Under the pieces are notes generated by a model. The model searched no databases and was not told the origin of the DNA. It saw only the letters and a program-made list of their open reading frames with translations. A stretch of DNA of 31,687 nt, taken from assembly GCA_024811115.1 (NCBI GenBank), contig JAKOGH010000515.1, positions 1 through 31,687 on the forward strand. The letters are read 5' to 3'. The translations under genes and the position numbers were made by a program. This document shows positions 9,082-19,036 of this stretch, one piece after another; position 1 is the first letter of the stretch; each line of letters begins with the position of its first letter. This stretch comes from Terana coerulea. Its lineage: Eukaryota > Basidiomycota > Agaricomycetes > Polyporales > Phanerochaetaceae.

Positions 9082-9206
9082 CATGTTGGCTCGGGCAATG
9101 TATTCTCGGCGGAGGGTGACTTCGGTCGTCCTGGCACGGACCTTTACGTGGTCGCTGGGATAAGTAGCTCTCGAGGCTTCGAGCCCGAGTGAAACCAACA
9201 CGTGCC
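9082..9206 (+). ncRNA. Conserved structured 3' block, copy B
   Basis: This is the homologue of 1323-1453. It has a short hairpin GAC-TTCG-GTC (9118-9127, a stable UUCG tetraloop in place of the longer hairpin of copy A), the outer stem GGCACG/CGTGCC (9133-9138 with 9201-9206), the inner hairpin GACC/GGTC (9139-9153), and a third hairpin CTCG-GGC/GCC-CGAG (9170-9189). GAAACCAAC again precedes the closing strand. Loop and arm sequences differ from copy A but the helices remain. It follows the hairpin array directly and is followed by AT-rich sequence. Function is unknown; it may be a processing or stability domain. Confidence 0.5.
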
Positions 9207-9419
9207 TAATGCTTCATTCTCTGTACTTAGCTATGTAAACTATACATTGTCTTTATAATATATTTGTTTTACTCACTATCATCTTCATCAGTGCAACCCT
9301 GAGAGAACTTTGCATGTGGGGAAAGGATTGAGTCTGAGTTGGATGAATCCCACATGAGCAGTAATTTATATGAGTATGTGGAGCAGACCTCCACCAGACA
9401 CATCATCAAAACGGCATCG

Positions 9420-9506
9420 TCTTGGGGAGCATCTTTTACTTGAGAGCTTGTCTTGGTCTTAGGCAACTGTCTTAGAGTGTCTTTGTCTTAGGCAGCCATC
9501 TTGGGT
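9420..9506. repeat. GTCTTAGG-iterated repeat fragment
   Basis: GTCTTGG, GTCTTAGG, GTCTTAG and GTCTTTGTCTTAGGC recur within about 90 bp, directly left of MITE copy 1. The complementary AAGAC motifs recur at 18660-18860, in the segment GCCTAAGACACCAAAGACAA among others. This is probably an end of a further MITE family with iterated termini. I could not define its boundaries. Confidence 0.4.
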
Positions 9507-9514
9507 GTATTGAG

Positions 9515-10181
9515 TAGTGTTGCCGAAGTTCAGTTCGGTTCGGTGGTTCAGAACCAGAACCGATGAACCGAACCGTGTGGTTCAGTTTGGTTCGGTTCTG
9601 GTTCGGCCTCTAGATAACTTGGTTCGGTTCTTGGTTCGGGCATGGCTGTCACGCTCTGAACCAAGTTCGAACCGGTTCGAACCGTGAACCATGTATATGT
9701 TATGTAGTGTATTTGTACTGGGATTCATAGAGAAAAGTACATGAACTTACTTACTATAGCATGTCTAAACTATTTTTTCATTGTTGTGCTTGTAAACTGA
9801 GCATCAAATGTCACTCTGCTTATGTTTTGGTGTATATATGATGCCATCAATAGCTGCCAAAAAGGCAACTGGCAGCCTCTATCAGACACTGAGCTTCAAA
9901 ACATCATAATGTAAGGCTTTTGCACTATACAAACTCTTCAGATGTCAATATATAACTCTATTATAATCTACCATTGCAATTATACTGATTTGACAGAGTA
10001 AAGCTGATATATACATGGTTCAATGGTTCGAACCAGTTCGAACCCTGAACTGAACCAACCGAACCAGTTCATACTGGTTCAGTTCAGTTCGGTTCAGGTT
10101 CGGCTGCTAAACACTTGGTTCTGGTTCTGGTTCAGGACAAAATGGACCCGAACTGAACTGAACTGAACTTCGGCAACACTA
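9515..10181. mobile_element. hAT-like MITE, copy 1, with GGTTCG-iterated termini
   Basis: The element is 667 bp. It begins TAGTGTTGCCGAAGTTCAG and ends with the inverse, and is flanked by a perfect 8-bp duplication GTATTGAG (9507-9514 and 10182-10189). The 8-bp target site and the TAG-type terminus fit the hAT superfamily. The outer 180 bp at each side consist of iterated GGTTCG/CGAACC/GTTCAG motifs, including the 18-nt palindrome GTTCGAACCGGTTCGAAC at 9665-9682. The AT-rich centre has no ORF, so it is non-autonomous. Copy 2 lies at 17190-17827 in the same orientation. The intact duplication shows it inserted on its own. Confidence 0.92.
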
Positions 10182-10189
10182 GTATTGAG

Positions 10190-10595
10190 TGCGTACCTTT
10201 GAAGGTGAGCTTGGAAGTAAATAAATCACCCTCACGCCCGCGTTGTTTATGGAATATTGTAATGCATACAAGTAGTCTCTCTCTTCAAAATACTCGTGTT
10301 TCAAAGTTCAATTGACCTTTCAAAGCCTTGAAAGCTCGAGCTGGCGAGGTCAATAAGCGCTTAGACGCAAGCTGGACCACCGGCTTCGCGATAAGCCAGG
10401 CCCATCAGCGAGTGACAAACTTCAACTTGAACATCTCAGCTTTCAACATCCACCACCTCGAGCTGCAATGGCCCATCCTCTGGCAGCATCTACATGCGAG
10501 CCACGACTGCCTTCTCTTATGGTCAGATTGTTTGCACTGCTCTTTCGTTGCACTCAACTCAGCGCTGCTTGGTCTATTCAGCATGGACATCAGTG
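10190..10595. other. About 400 bp without a recognised gene
   Basis: This lies between MITE copy 1 and the presumed end of the Plavaka-type element. A plus-strand ORF (10328-10702) runs across it into the CTAC-rich end, but its translation is unfamiliar and it overlaps the presumed element terminus, so I do not call it. Confidence 0.4.
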
Positions 10596-10761
10596 GACCA
10601 GCCTACATCAGGAAACGCCTAAACGCCCGTAGTTCTGTAGCTTCTACAGACCTCTACCGAGCACCCGTAGTTGACGCACTCACCGGCCGTAGCATGTCGT
10701 AGTCCTATGTATCATGTGCCCGAGACTTTATAGCGCCATGTAGTATGAGTAGCAGAAATAT

Positions 10762-13700
10762 TTAAATGAAGCTAATTTGATTGCTAGACATGCGGGACAC
10801 AACAAGGTGGGGGTATTTATGTTTAAGCCATCTATCCAGCAGCAACCTGAGTATCACGAAGTCCGAGTGCCGAAGGTAAGGATTAATGTAGAAGCAAGGA
10901 CAAACCTCAAGTACACTCACTGAAGACCATGTCAAGTCAATGGCCTTGCCAAAACGGGAGGAGGTGACATGAGCGTATGATCTGGTCAACTGATTGAAGC
11001 GCGACGGCGCCCACCTCTCCAAGTCGACCGGGCAACCGAGTACATTCCGAGTGTTGCATTTCGACTTTGAAGCGGGGTGAACCATTCGATGTAGGCCAAC
11101 GGATGCTTCACTAGCTCGTCAAATTCTTCGGGTGGTCGGAATATAAGTTGCACTTGTCCAACGGAGATACCTGCATGTGCATGCATACTGTTAGATTCGT
11201 GCGTCATCTATCTAATATGCGACTCACCTGATAACGGATGGCCAGCATCATGCTGTGATGTACTGCTCACTCCCCTTGAACGCTGCTCTATAGCGAGCAC
11301 CGTCGTGAAGTGTGCCGGTGAGCCACGATGGAATCCTTTCGGCGCGATCGCGGGAAGGGCACGGACAGCATCCATAACCGTCTTCTGTGAGACCTGGCCC
11401 ATTTTCGGAAGGCGGTACTTTACCTGCTTATACACGCGTATGCATACATTGTCTGAGATGTGAATGGATCCTAACGCCCGGACTTGTGCTTGAGTGAGGT
11501 GACCGGTGCTGAGAGCGCCAAGGTACGATTCCGCTGCATACTGGAAGTCCTGGGCACCGTAGTCTGCGTGAATTGAGCTGATAGAGGTGCGGGGAATGAA
11601 GGGTGTTTGGCAATTTCGTAGCCGGTTGGTGCAAATGGCGTGGTAGGTTGAGAGATCTTGACTAGATCTTCCTCCTCGTCCTTATCGGCCGGCGGGACGT
11701 GAAGAATGTGACTCACTATTGCCAGCAGACGATGCTGCCTGGGCCCTGGCATCATCCTCAGCCTCGTCCTCCTCGTCCTCCTCATCTTCGCCATCCTCAT
11801 CCTCGTCATCAATCAGAACCAGCACCTTCAGCCACTCTAAGTAGCCCGTGAACCAATAGATTGCCTCACGTCGGTCGAGCCACTTCGTCATCTGCCGGAT
11901 GTAACCCTTTCGGTTGCTTGCCCGGTAGCCAAGCTTTGCGAAGTCAATATGCAGGCGCTCTGGGGATTCTGTGTTGTATCCGTCGGCGGTGCCCAGTAGT
12001 CGAATCGAAACCAGGTAGTGTCCCATAGAGTGGATTTTGGCGAAGTCGAAATGTTCCCGAACCTCGAGGTCAGTGAAGACTTGCTTGTACTTATGAAACG
12101 TGTACCAAGCAGCTTCGAGGTTGTTGAGGGACTCGGTGGTGTGCATCTCGAAGTGGGCGTAGTAGATAAAGTCGATGAGGGTGCAAATAGCGCGCTCGAC
12201 GCGATCATCAACGCTGCCTGCAATAGCGCCAAGGAAGACCTTCTCCATTTGTTTGTACTCGTTACCTGTCCATTGTGAGATCAGCGAAATGCCCTTCTTA
12301 AAATGCCGCAGATCACTATGAGGGGACATTGCCTTGAAGTGTCGGTCAACCTCTTCTTCTTCCTTCTCATTGTCCACGCAGGCTGTCGCCCATTTCACCG
12401 AATGATCCTTGAACATCCCCTTGTGCAGTTGATGGAGGATATCGGGCATCATACACGAGAAGATATCGCAGTGCGGTAAGTCTACCCAGAATGGTAGAAC
12501 AGGACGGAGCCCGGTCTCCTTCCAATCCTTCGGTTTGTTGCTATTCAGCTTCGCATTAATCGTCGAGGCTGATTTCTCAGGGTTGCGCAGGACGGAATGT
12601 ATCGAGGATCCGCGCTGAGTCGGCTGAACGAGACGCTTCGGACAGAAGTTCTCTTGACAGCATGCGACGAGGCATTGTTCGGGGTGGTCTGCGATGTATG
12701 CTGCAACAATTGGATACACCCTTCGGATAAAGCCATCTCCGCATACGACGTCAACGCCGTCCACTCCGGCCCAAACAAGTGGCTGGAGCAAGGAATGCAT
12801 GCAGTCGCGAAAGAGCTGGTAGCCCATCAGCGACCGCTCCTTCTCCGAGAAGCACTCGAGCTTTGTTACTGGCAAGTATCCCAGGAGAAGTGTTGCGCGT
12901 CGAGAAGGCGAGCGGCGCACAGACTTCGCTATGTTGCCAATGGTAAGATACACCGGCCACGCTGATTTATCTCCGGCTGAACGTCGAGAGCTGCATCTTA
13001 TCGGAGGCAAGTATGACCGGTGCAATTGTCGCACCCTCTGGTAGAAGGTTCTATTGCTCAAAATGATCAGGCGGACCAGAATTGCCTTTCATAGATGGTA
13101 CGCACTTGTATCGTTTCCACCAATCTGCGGACCACATCTCACTAATGATGGGCTTTGTTCGAAGGGTGTCCTCATATAGCCGTTTTGGTGCGTATTCAAT
13201 GCAGTTGTCGAACACGGGGTTCCCAATGAGCTCCTTAACTAGGTTGACAGGGTTCGCCTCCATAGCTCCATCTCCTTGGTCATCTTCTTTCCCTTCGCAT
13301 CTAGCCTGTCACCCTCTACCGTCCACGTCTCGCACTCCCAGTTTGGCCCTTGGGAAGGGAGTTGACCTTGAAGAATGCACGTTTGTTCTGGAAGGACAAA
13401 CCAGCTCGCTTTCGTATCTTCCATTCTCCAGCATCAGTAACAAATCGGCGCTTGCAAACTCTGTAAGTACTCACAAGTTTCTCTTTCAAAAGCGGTCAAT
13501 GTCCCTTGGCTCATCCCGGCTTGTCAGCATGAACTTGACAAGACTCCACTCCTCTTCATCCTCGAATGGTGCCCAAGGCCGCGAACCAAGGCCGTCAGCA
13601 ACACGCGCATTGTGAAGCGCTTCGTACATATGTGCACCATGACCATATGTTCGCCAGCGACCCCAAGGGAACTCCTCAGTATGGGGGTCTTTAGGTAAGG

Positions 13701-14097
13701 AGCCAGTGTCCTTCTCGTCGTCTTCTGGTACATCCTCTACCGTGACGCGTGGTCGCTTGCTTTGTTGTTGGTCCACTGACTGTGCTTCGTTGTGGGGAAC
13801 AGGTAGCAGCTCGTTGTTGTGCTGGGGAAGGAAGGGATTGGGGGGCGGAGTCGTTGAGCATCCACGGCTGAAGCTGTCCTCATTGGCGCCATCTGAATTC
13901 TCTGGACCAGACTGTAAGTCTTCAATATTGCGCTTTCGTTGTCTTTGTCTGAACTCATCCTCTTTCCCTGCTAGCTTTCGGTCGAGCGCTTCACGGCATG
14001 CAGGTGTCTGGCTTATATGCGATGAAAGGCCTTGGTCGGTTCGAGTGACAGTGGAACAATGAAAGCACCTGTAAATTGGATTTGAGGAGGAAGGCAT
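10762..14097 (-). pseudogene. Plavaka-type transposase, frameshifted
   Basis: The likely start is MPSSSNPIYRCFHC at 14097, with an N-terminal zinc-finger-like CFHC...H...TPAC (to about 14015). An acidic region and PFEDEEEWSLVKFML follow at about 13560. The transposase core is the long reading 11682-13061 (GDKSAWPVYLTIGNI, LLGYLPVTKLECFS, ADHPEQCLVACC, PDILHQLHKGMFKDH, SPERLHIDFAKLGYRASNRK), which matches my memory of Plavaka proteins of the CMC group. A run of Asp/Glu (about 11700-11820) precedes the C-terminal part, which ends with PLAYIEWFTPL and INPYLRHSDFVILRLLLDR near 10840-10900. The frame breaks near 13480, 13360, 13265, 12975, 11597 and 11000. A GTGAGT intron donor remains near 11225. 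The first 14-17 codons of the 11682-13061 ORF are an out-of-frame artefact. It would have excised and inserted the element but cannot now. Confidence 0.88.
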
Positions 14098-14250
14098 GTT
14101 GAGCGAGAGTGAACAGCGCTGGGACGTCGCGAAGCGGAGAAGTTGAGTCGGTGAGTCCAAATCTGGACGATCGATCATAGATGACTTACTTAAAAACTTC
14201 CTCTCCAGCGACCACTATGTACTCCCAACCACTTCCTACGTTGTCTCTCT
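14098..14250. promoter_or_regulatory. Candidate bidirectional promoter between transposase and DUF6532-like gene
   Basis: The two start codons (minus 14097, plus 14251) diverge across about 153 bp, so both promoters must lie here or overlap the genes. I see no clear TATA box for either direction. The alternative transposase start at 14178 would shorten the gap to 72 bp. Confidence 0.45.
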
Positions 14251-16878
14251 ATGGCCCCGCGAAATGAAGGTGTTGATCCACAAAATATTGTTACTTTGTC
14301 TCAGACGTCTAGGAGCTCTGCAAAAAAGCTGACCAAGGTATCATTCTGCTGACCCCTTTCTTCGCTTCTTATCTTCCCTCACATACATTATTTTCAGCAA
14401 AGGACAACATCACTGCAGCTAAGAAAAAGCTAGACAAGGCACGCGAAGACCTCCAACGAGCTACACAGAAACAGGTTGAGGGGACGGGAGGTAAGGTGTC
14501 TCTACCTGTCTAAGTCTTAAAAGCTCAACTGATGAAGTGCTCGTGCAGAGTCTGCAGAGCCTGCTTCTAACAAAGTCGATCCAGACGACGACGCGCTAGA
14601 ATCGGAAGAGGAGACACAGTCATATTCTTCACCTGTAAGTCTCTCTGTATCTCTCGTTGCATTTATTCTCAGTACGCCTTAGTTTAAGGCGACCGGAGTC
14701 ATATCATCTGCACCACCAAAACCAACTAAGAAGCCATCCAGACTCAGCGCGCCAGCGTTCTCGCCCTGCAATGCCCGCATCAAAGCCAGTAAAGGCTGGC
14801 GCCAGCACCTCTCAGACATCAGCACCGAAGGACTCACGGCACCGCTCAAAACTGCACTATGAAAATTCACGTTCACGCTCCCGCTCACCGTCCCGACACT
14901 CGTACTCACGTTCTGGGGCGTCATCCACGGTCAAGTTCCTGCACTTGCTCGTTCTCGTTCCTGGGAGCATCCGCCCCAGCGATCCTCTCATCACTCTCGC
15001 TCACGTTCTCACTGCTGACTCTTGTCGCTCTCGTTCGAGTCACGTTCTCGCCGTGACTCTCAATACTCACGTCATTCTCGTTCTCGTTCACAATCGTACT
15101 CACGAAGTCATTGATCCCGTTCTAGGTCTTGGCAACCACGGTCTCATCAGACTGCCAGTGCCTCGAGTCGTCAAGCTCTCGCCGCCCTGCCAGCCGCCAA
15201 TCCTCACCATCACCACCCTCCTTCTTTACCTGCAAGCAGTCGATCAAGTTCTCTCTCACCTGGTATGTACTTGATGTTATTTGTGACCATACTGCATCTG
15301 ACTTACCATCCTCGCGACCCTGCTATCCGGAATGTTGACATGCTCTTCGACGAGCCCCTCTTATCACCGGCACCAGCTCCGACCGTCTCCAGGAATCAAA
15401 TCTCGCGATCTGATTCCTTTCCGGCTTACCACAAGCACTCACGCCGCTGCCAGCAAAACAACAGCATGCCGATGATGATGCAGTAACGTTTAATTACTTC
15501 TTTCTTCAGTAGGGCACAGGGCTAATATACTGTGCATACAGCTGGCATCACCTCGTCGTACAACTGCCAGAGAACCTGCAGGACAACCACCACCTGTCAA
15601 CGCCCTGCCCTGCCGCCCTACCAGAACCTCGTCGTGATGACGCACGCTCTCGTAAAGAAACGCAACGCAAACGCTCACGTTTAAGAGACCGTTCACGTTC
15701 AAACCGCTATCGCTCTCGCTCTGGCCAATTGGAGGAGCGCTCATGGGATCAATCTCGGCATCGCAAGCGCCGTCGCTCACGGACTCGGTCACCGTCTGTC
15801 GAGCCTCTTGCCTACAAGCCACGAGAGGACGGCTCCACCGGACCACCACCTGGGGTTGCGAATGCCAGCGACTATATTAAGCCCATCGAAGAGCTTATCA
15901 ACGGCGGTGCGCGGCTTCACAGTTAGCATCTGCACCCAACACGGGTTCCCCCTTAAGCTCGATCAACTGCAAGTTGCGGCAGAGTGCTGGCTGGAGACGT
16001 GCGCGAAGGCAAAGCGAAGGTTCTCGCCGTCAGACAATGCACGGGTTTCTGCCACGGTATGTAGTCGCACTTGGTGTCAGTCAGTACTAATGCACCGCTT
16101 TTCTACCAGATCTCCGCCCGTGCCTCCTCTATACGGTCGCACCTCATGTCCAAGATTACCCCGCACATTGTGGCCACTTACAAGCTTGCCTTTGACACCA
16201 CGGGCGCAGAAGGCAAAAGACGCCAATCAAGCTCTTGTCACAACCCTCCTCGCCGGTAAGCCTCCCCGGTTTTGTCACCTAGTACGTCTGGTGTTCATAT
16301 AGCGCGTTTTATTACTGATTCCATTTGTTCAAGGATTTCGAGTCCGACACGCCCATGCATTACGGCAAATTGCCCGTTTTCCTGCAGTCCCTACAGCAGG
16401 ACATCTTCAAGGACCTTAACGACATTGGGCCCGAGTTCCACAAGGAGTTCGATCCCTTACCGTTCCCCGTCCTCGTGCTGTTGTTCACATCTGTAAGTGT
16501 TTGCTCATCTGTTAACTATGCCTTACCGTGGTTGACTGACTCTGTTATAGGTTGAATGTCAGCTTGATGCCTGGGCTGATGGTAGACTCAAGAAAGGGCA
16601 CAAGTTTGCGATGACGGTCTACCGGGAGAAGTATAACTGACACATCGACTTCCTCGAGGAATGGCGGAAGCTTGATCCGGCAGCTGTCGAGAGGACTCGC
16701 CATCACATGTACAAGTCCGTTCTGTAAGTTGGTTCTATATCTTTCCTACATCACCAATCTAACCTCGCACTGCTGCAGACAATACGGCAACCTGGAGATC
16801 AAGACTAACGACACTGCCGTTGAATTACCGGATGAGGTGAAGGAGCGAATGCGAGCGGCGCTTTCGAGCAGAGGCTGA
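14251..16878 (+). pseudogene. RS-rich, DUF6532-like protein gene, decayed
   Basis: The reading starts MAPRNEGVDPQ at 14251. Small exons follow, joined by recognisable introns: 14251-14337, then from about 14402 (NITAAKKKLDKARED), then from about 14550 (ESAEPASNKVDPDDDALESE). A long Arg/Ser-rich region comes next (14850-15250 and 15640-15800, for example SRSRSPSRHSYSRS and RKRRRSRTRSPS). The C-terminal domain is at 15840-16878, with DQLQVAAECWLETCAKAKRRF, ISARASSIRSHLMSKITPHI, FKDFESDTPMHYGK, FDPLPFPVLVLLFTS, VECQLDAWADGRLKKGHKF and DPAAVERTRHHMYKSVLQYG. From memory this matches DUF6532, a basidiomycete family without known function. TGA codons at 15112 and 16638 are explained by CGA to TGA, and frameshifts occur near 14740, 14935, 15915 and 16220. 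RS repeats suggest nuclear or RNA-linked localisation, which is inference. Confidence 0.75.
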
Positions 16879-16939
16879 GCATAGTGACTAGTAAATACAC
16901 TGTTCATAGTATACTCAAATAATTGTACTGTACCACTCA

Positions 16940-17168
16940 TTCCTATTCATTATAAGGTTCTATGTGTAACTACAAGTGGTTCTACGTGCGATTACGAATG
17001 GTACAGTATGCTACTCGGTGGTGCTACGACGAACTACATAGACGCCTGCCAACGCTACCCATCACTACACAGACCTTTGGCGCTACATGCCAACACTACA
17101 GCACTCTACAAAACAGGGACTTGTCTACGATCCTACTGTCTCTACATACCTGCCGTACATGCTGGTAG
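16940..17168. repeat. Subterminal CTAC array, right end of the Plavaka-type element
   Basis: CTAC recurs about thirteen times in 215 bp, usually as NCTACR, at irregular spacings of about 11-25 bp. The left end, read on the minus strand, has the same motif about seven times. Such inverted subterminal clusters are typical transposase-binding regions of CACTA/CMC-type elements. Confidence 0.6.
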
Positions 17169-17189
17169 CTAAGTATATTTTCCCTGATG

Positions 17190-17827
17190 TAGTGTTGCCA
17201 AAGATCAGATCAGTTCAGTGGTTCGAACCTGAACCAATGAACTGAACTATGTAGTTCAGTTTGATTCAGTTCTGGTTTGGCTTCTAGGTAACTTGGTTTG
17301 GTTCTTGATTTGGGGCATGGCTGTCACACTCCGAACCAAGTTTAAACCGGTTCGAACTATGAACCATATACATATTATGTAGTGTATTTGTACTGGGATT
17401 TATAGAGAAATGTACATGAACTTACTTACTGTAGCACGTCTAAACTATTTTTTCATCATTGTGCATGTAAACTGAGCACCAAATGTTGCTCTGCTTATGT
17501 TTTGGTGTATACATGATGCCATCAATAGCTGCCAAAAATGGCAACTGACAGCCTCTATCAGACACTGAGCTTTAAAACATCATAATATAAGGCTTTTGCA
17601 CTATACAAACCCTTCTAGATGTCAATATATAACTCTATTATGATCTACCATTGCAATTATACTGATTTGACAGAGTAAAGCAGATATATACATGGTTCAA
17701 TGGTTCGAACCAGTTCATGCTGGTTCGGTTCAGTTCAGTTCTGGTTTGGCTACTAAACACTTGGTTCTGGTTCTAGTTCAGACAAAAATGGGCCCAAACC
17801 GAACTGAACTGAGCTTTGGCAACGTTA
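17190..17827. mobile_element. hAT-like MITE, copy 2, CpG-depleted
   Basis: It starts TAGTGTTGCCAAAG and ends CTTTGGCAACGTTA, about 638 bp. The interior is closely similar to copy 1 throughout, in the same orientation. The flanking octamers CCCTGATG and GACTAGCC do not match, so the duplication has decayed or been rearranged (CCTGACG occurs slightly further right). Most CG dinucleotides of the copy 1 termini appear here as TG or CA. It has no coding capacity. Confidence 0.88.
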
Positions 17828-17835
17828 GACTAGCC

Positions 17836-18655
17836 TGACGATGCCCTTTGGAGCAGCTGCAAGAGCTTGAAGATCTCGTGGTGGCTCCGGTTATCGAGAT
17901 CAAGCACATTGTGTTTGGGAGTGAAGGGCGAGGGCTAGCAATTACAATTACCTGGGTGCATCTTATAATAGCTCACGCAGATGCAGACAACGCGGGCGCC
18001 TGACATTCTGCTACATACACAAAATGTCGAAGCTCTCCTAAACCATGAGCATAGCAAAGTGAGTCATATGCATTACTAGTATTGTTACACTGACCAAGGT
18101 CTGTAGTTAATACACACAACTGAGGCCGCCGCACGAGAACCTTAGTAGAAGCCTACGGTACTTGCCGCGCCTTACAGCTTGTCATCTGCTCTGTCGCGCT
18201 GAAGGCCTTTGCATCTGAGTGCTAGCTTATTGGGAGGTCCTGGAAGCTGTGTTTACGCCCCTTGTGTACATACCGTATGTATCTGTCCTAGTTTCACTTG
18301 GGTGCTGAGCTGAGTTGGTGGGCTGCTCGTCCTGCCGGAGCCGTCTCTATGCAGGTTTTATATAAGCCTTGATGTTTTCCGTTGTCCTTGTATGCCCACC
18401 GCCCCTTACTGGAGATCACACATTGATACTTGTGCACTGTTGCCCAATGACTCCATCACACGCCCCTATGGAGTGAGTATCAGTACACCTATTTTCTTGC
18501 TACTATGCTTACTTTGCAATCTTAATTAAATAGCAGTATATAGAATAAAGGATAGTGAGGAACAGGGCTACTGTATATATTCAATAGTGCAGCATCACAA
18601 TGTACAGTAGTAGAGTAGTGCCGCAATACATTGATTTAGCCTGTAATTGAACTGT
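17836..18655. other. About 800 bp without a recognised gene
   Basis: The sequence is AT-leaning with no ORF of note and no recognisable domain. A short stretch with TTATATAAGCC at about 18358-18366 could be a core promoter, but I see no gene downstream of it. Confidence 0.35.
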
Positions 18656-18862
18656 ATTGAGGGATTTGAACAGTCTTGAGAACCATATTCAGACAGTATT
18701 ATGACTATCTTTGCTAATGCATATTGTCTTGACAAGACAATTCCATCTTGGTAAGAAAAATGACATAGCCTACTCAAGACAAATGTCTTTAGGTGTCTTG
18801 GGTGTCTTACGCATCTTGGAGTGATTGCCCAAGACAAGCCTAAGACACCAAAGACAACATGC
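18656..18862. repeat. AAGAC/GTCTT-iterated repeat
   Basis: GTCTTGACAAGAC is an inverted repeat at about 18727-18740. Further GTCTT and AAGAC motifs fill the next 120 bp and can pair in many registers. It is related to the GTCTTAGG fragment at 9420-9506. The short minus-strand ORF across it (18595-18888) is probably not a gene. Confidence 0.45.
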
Positions 18863-19036
18863 CATTTTCCTGATGCACATCCCACCATATGCTACACTAG
18901 CTGCATAACTGGCCCCCATGTAGATGCTCTTCCTCCTATAATAATACATTCAATTCAAAGAATTTGATATCTCCTCTGAACATTTGGATCCTGTTGACGT
19001 GCTTAGTGGAAGGATGGCGCACCAAGTAGAATAGTT

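Larger units (their letters stand above)
10596..17168. mobile_element. Putative two-gene Plavaka-type DNA transposon
   Basis: I infer one element of about 6.6 kb. Read outward, the left end (10596-10760) has about seven CTAC motifs and the right end (16956-17165) about thirteen, so the two subterminal arrays are inverted relative to each other, as expected for transposase binding sites. Weakly similar outer ends are CCTG..GTA..GCTGGT (right, about 17150-17167; left, inverted, about 10596-10613). Inside are the transposase pseudogene (minus) and the DUF6532-like gene (plus), with start codons about 150 bp apart. I did not find a convincing target duplication. The alternative is two unrelated neighbours. 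Confidence 0.5.

Noticed and set aside
9665..10060. GGTTCGAACC resembles a tRNA T-arm or Pol III B box, suggesting a SINE
   Set aside because: There is no matching A box or tRNA fold, the motif is iterated in both orientations, and inverted termini with an 8-bp duplication show a DNA transposon.
10328..10702. Plus-strand ORF of 124 aa left of the transposase
   Set aside because: It overlaps the CTAC-rich terminus of the presumed element and has no recognisable feature.
15490..15849. Minus-strand ORF of 119 aa opposite the RS-rich region
   Set aside because: It is the shadow of Arg/Ser codon repeats on the plus strand; the plus frame has natural RS composition and continues into the conserved domain.
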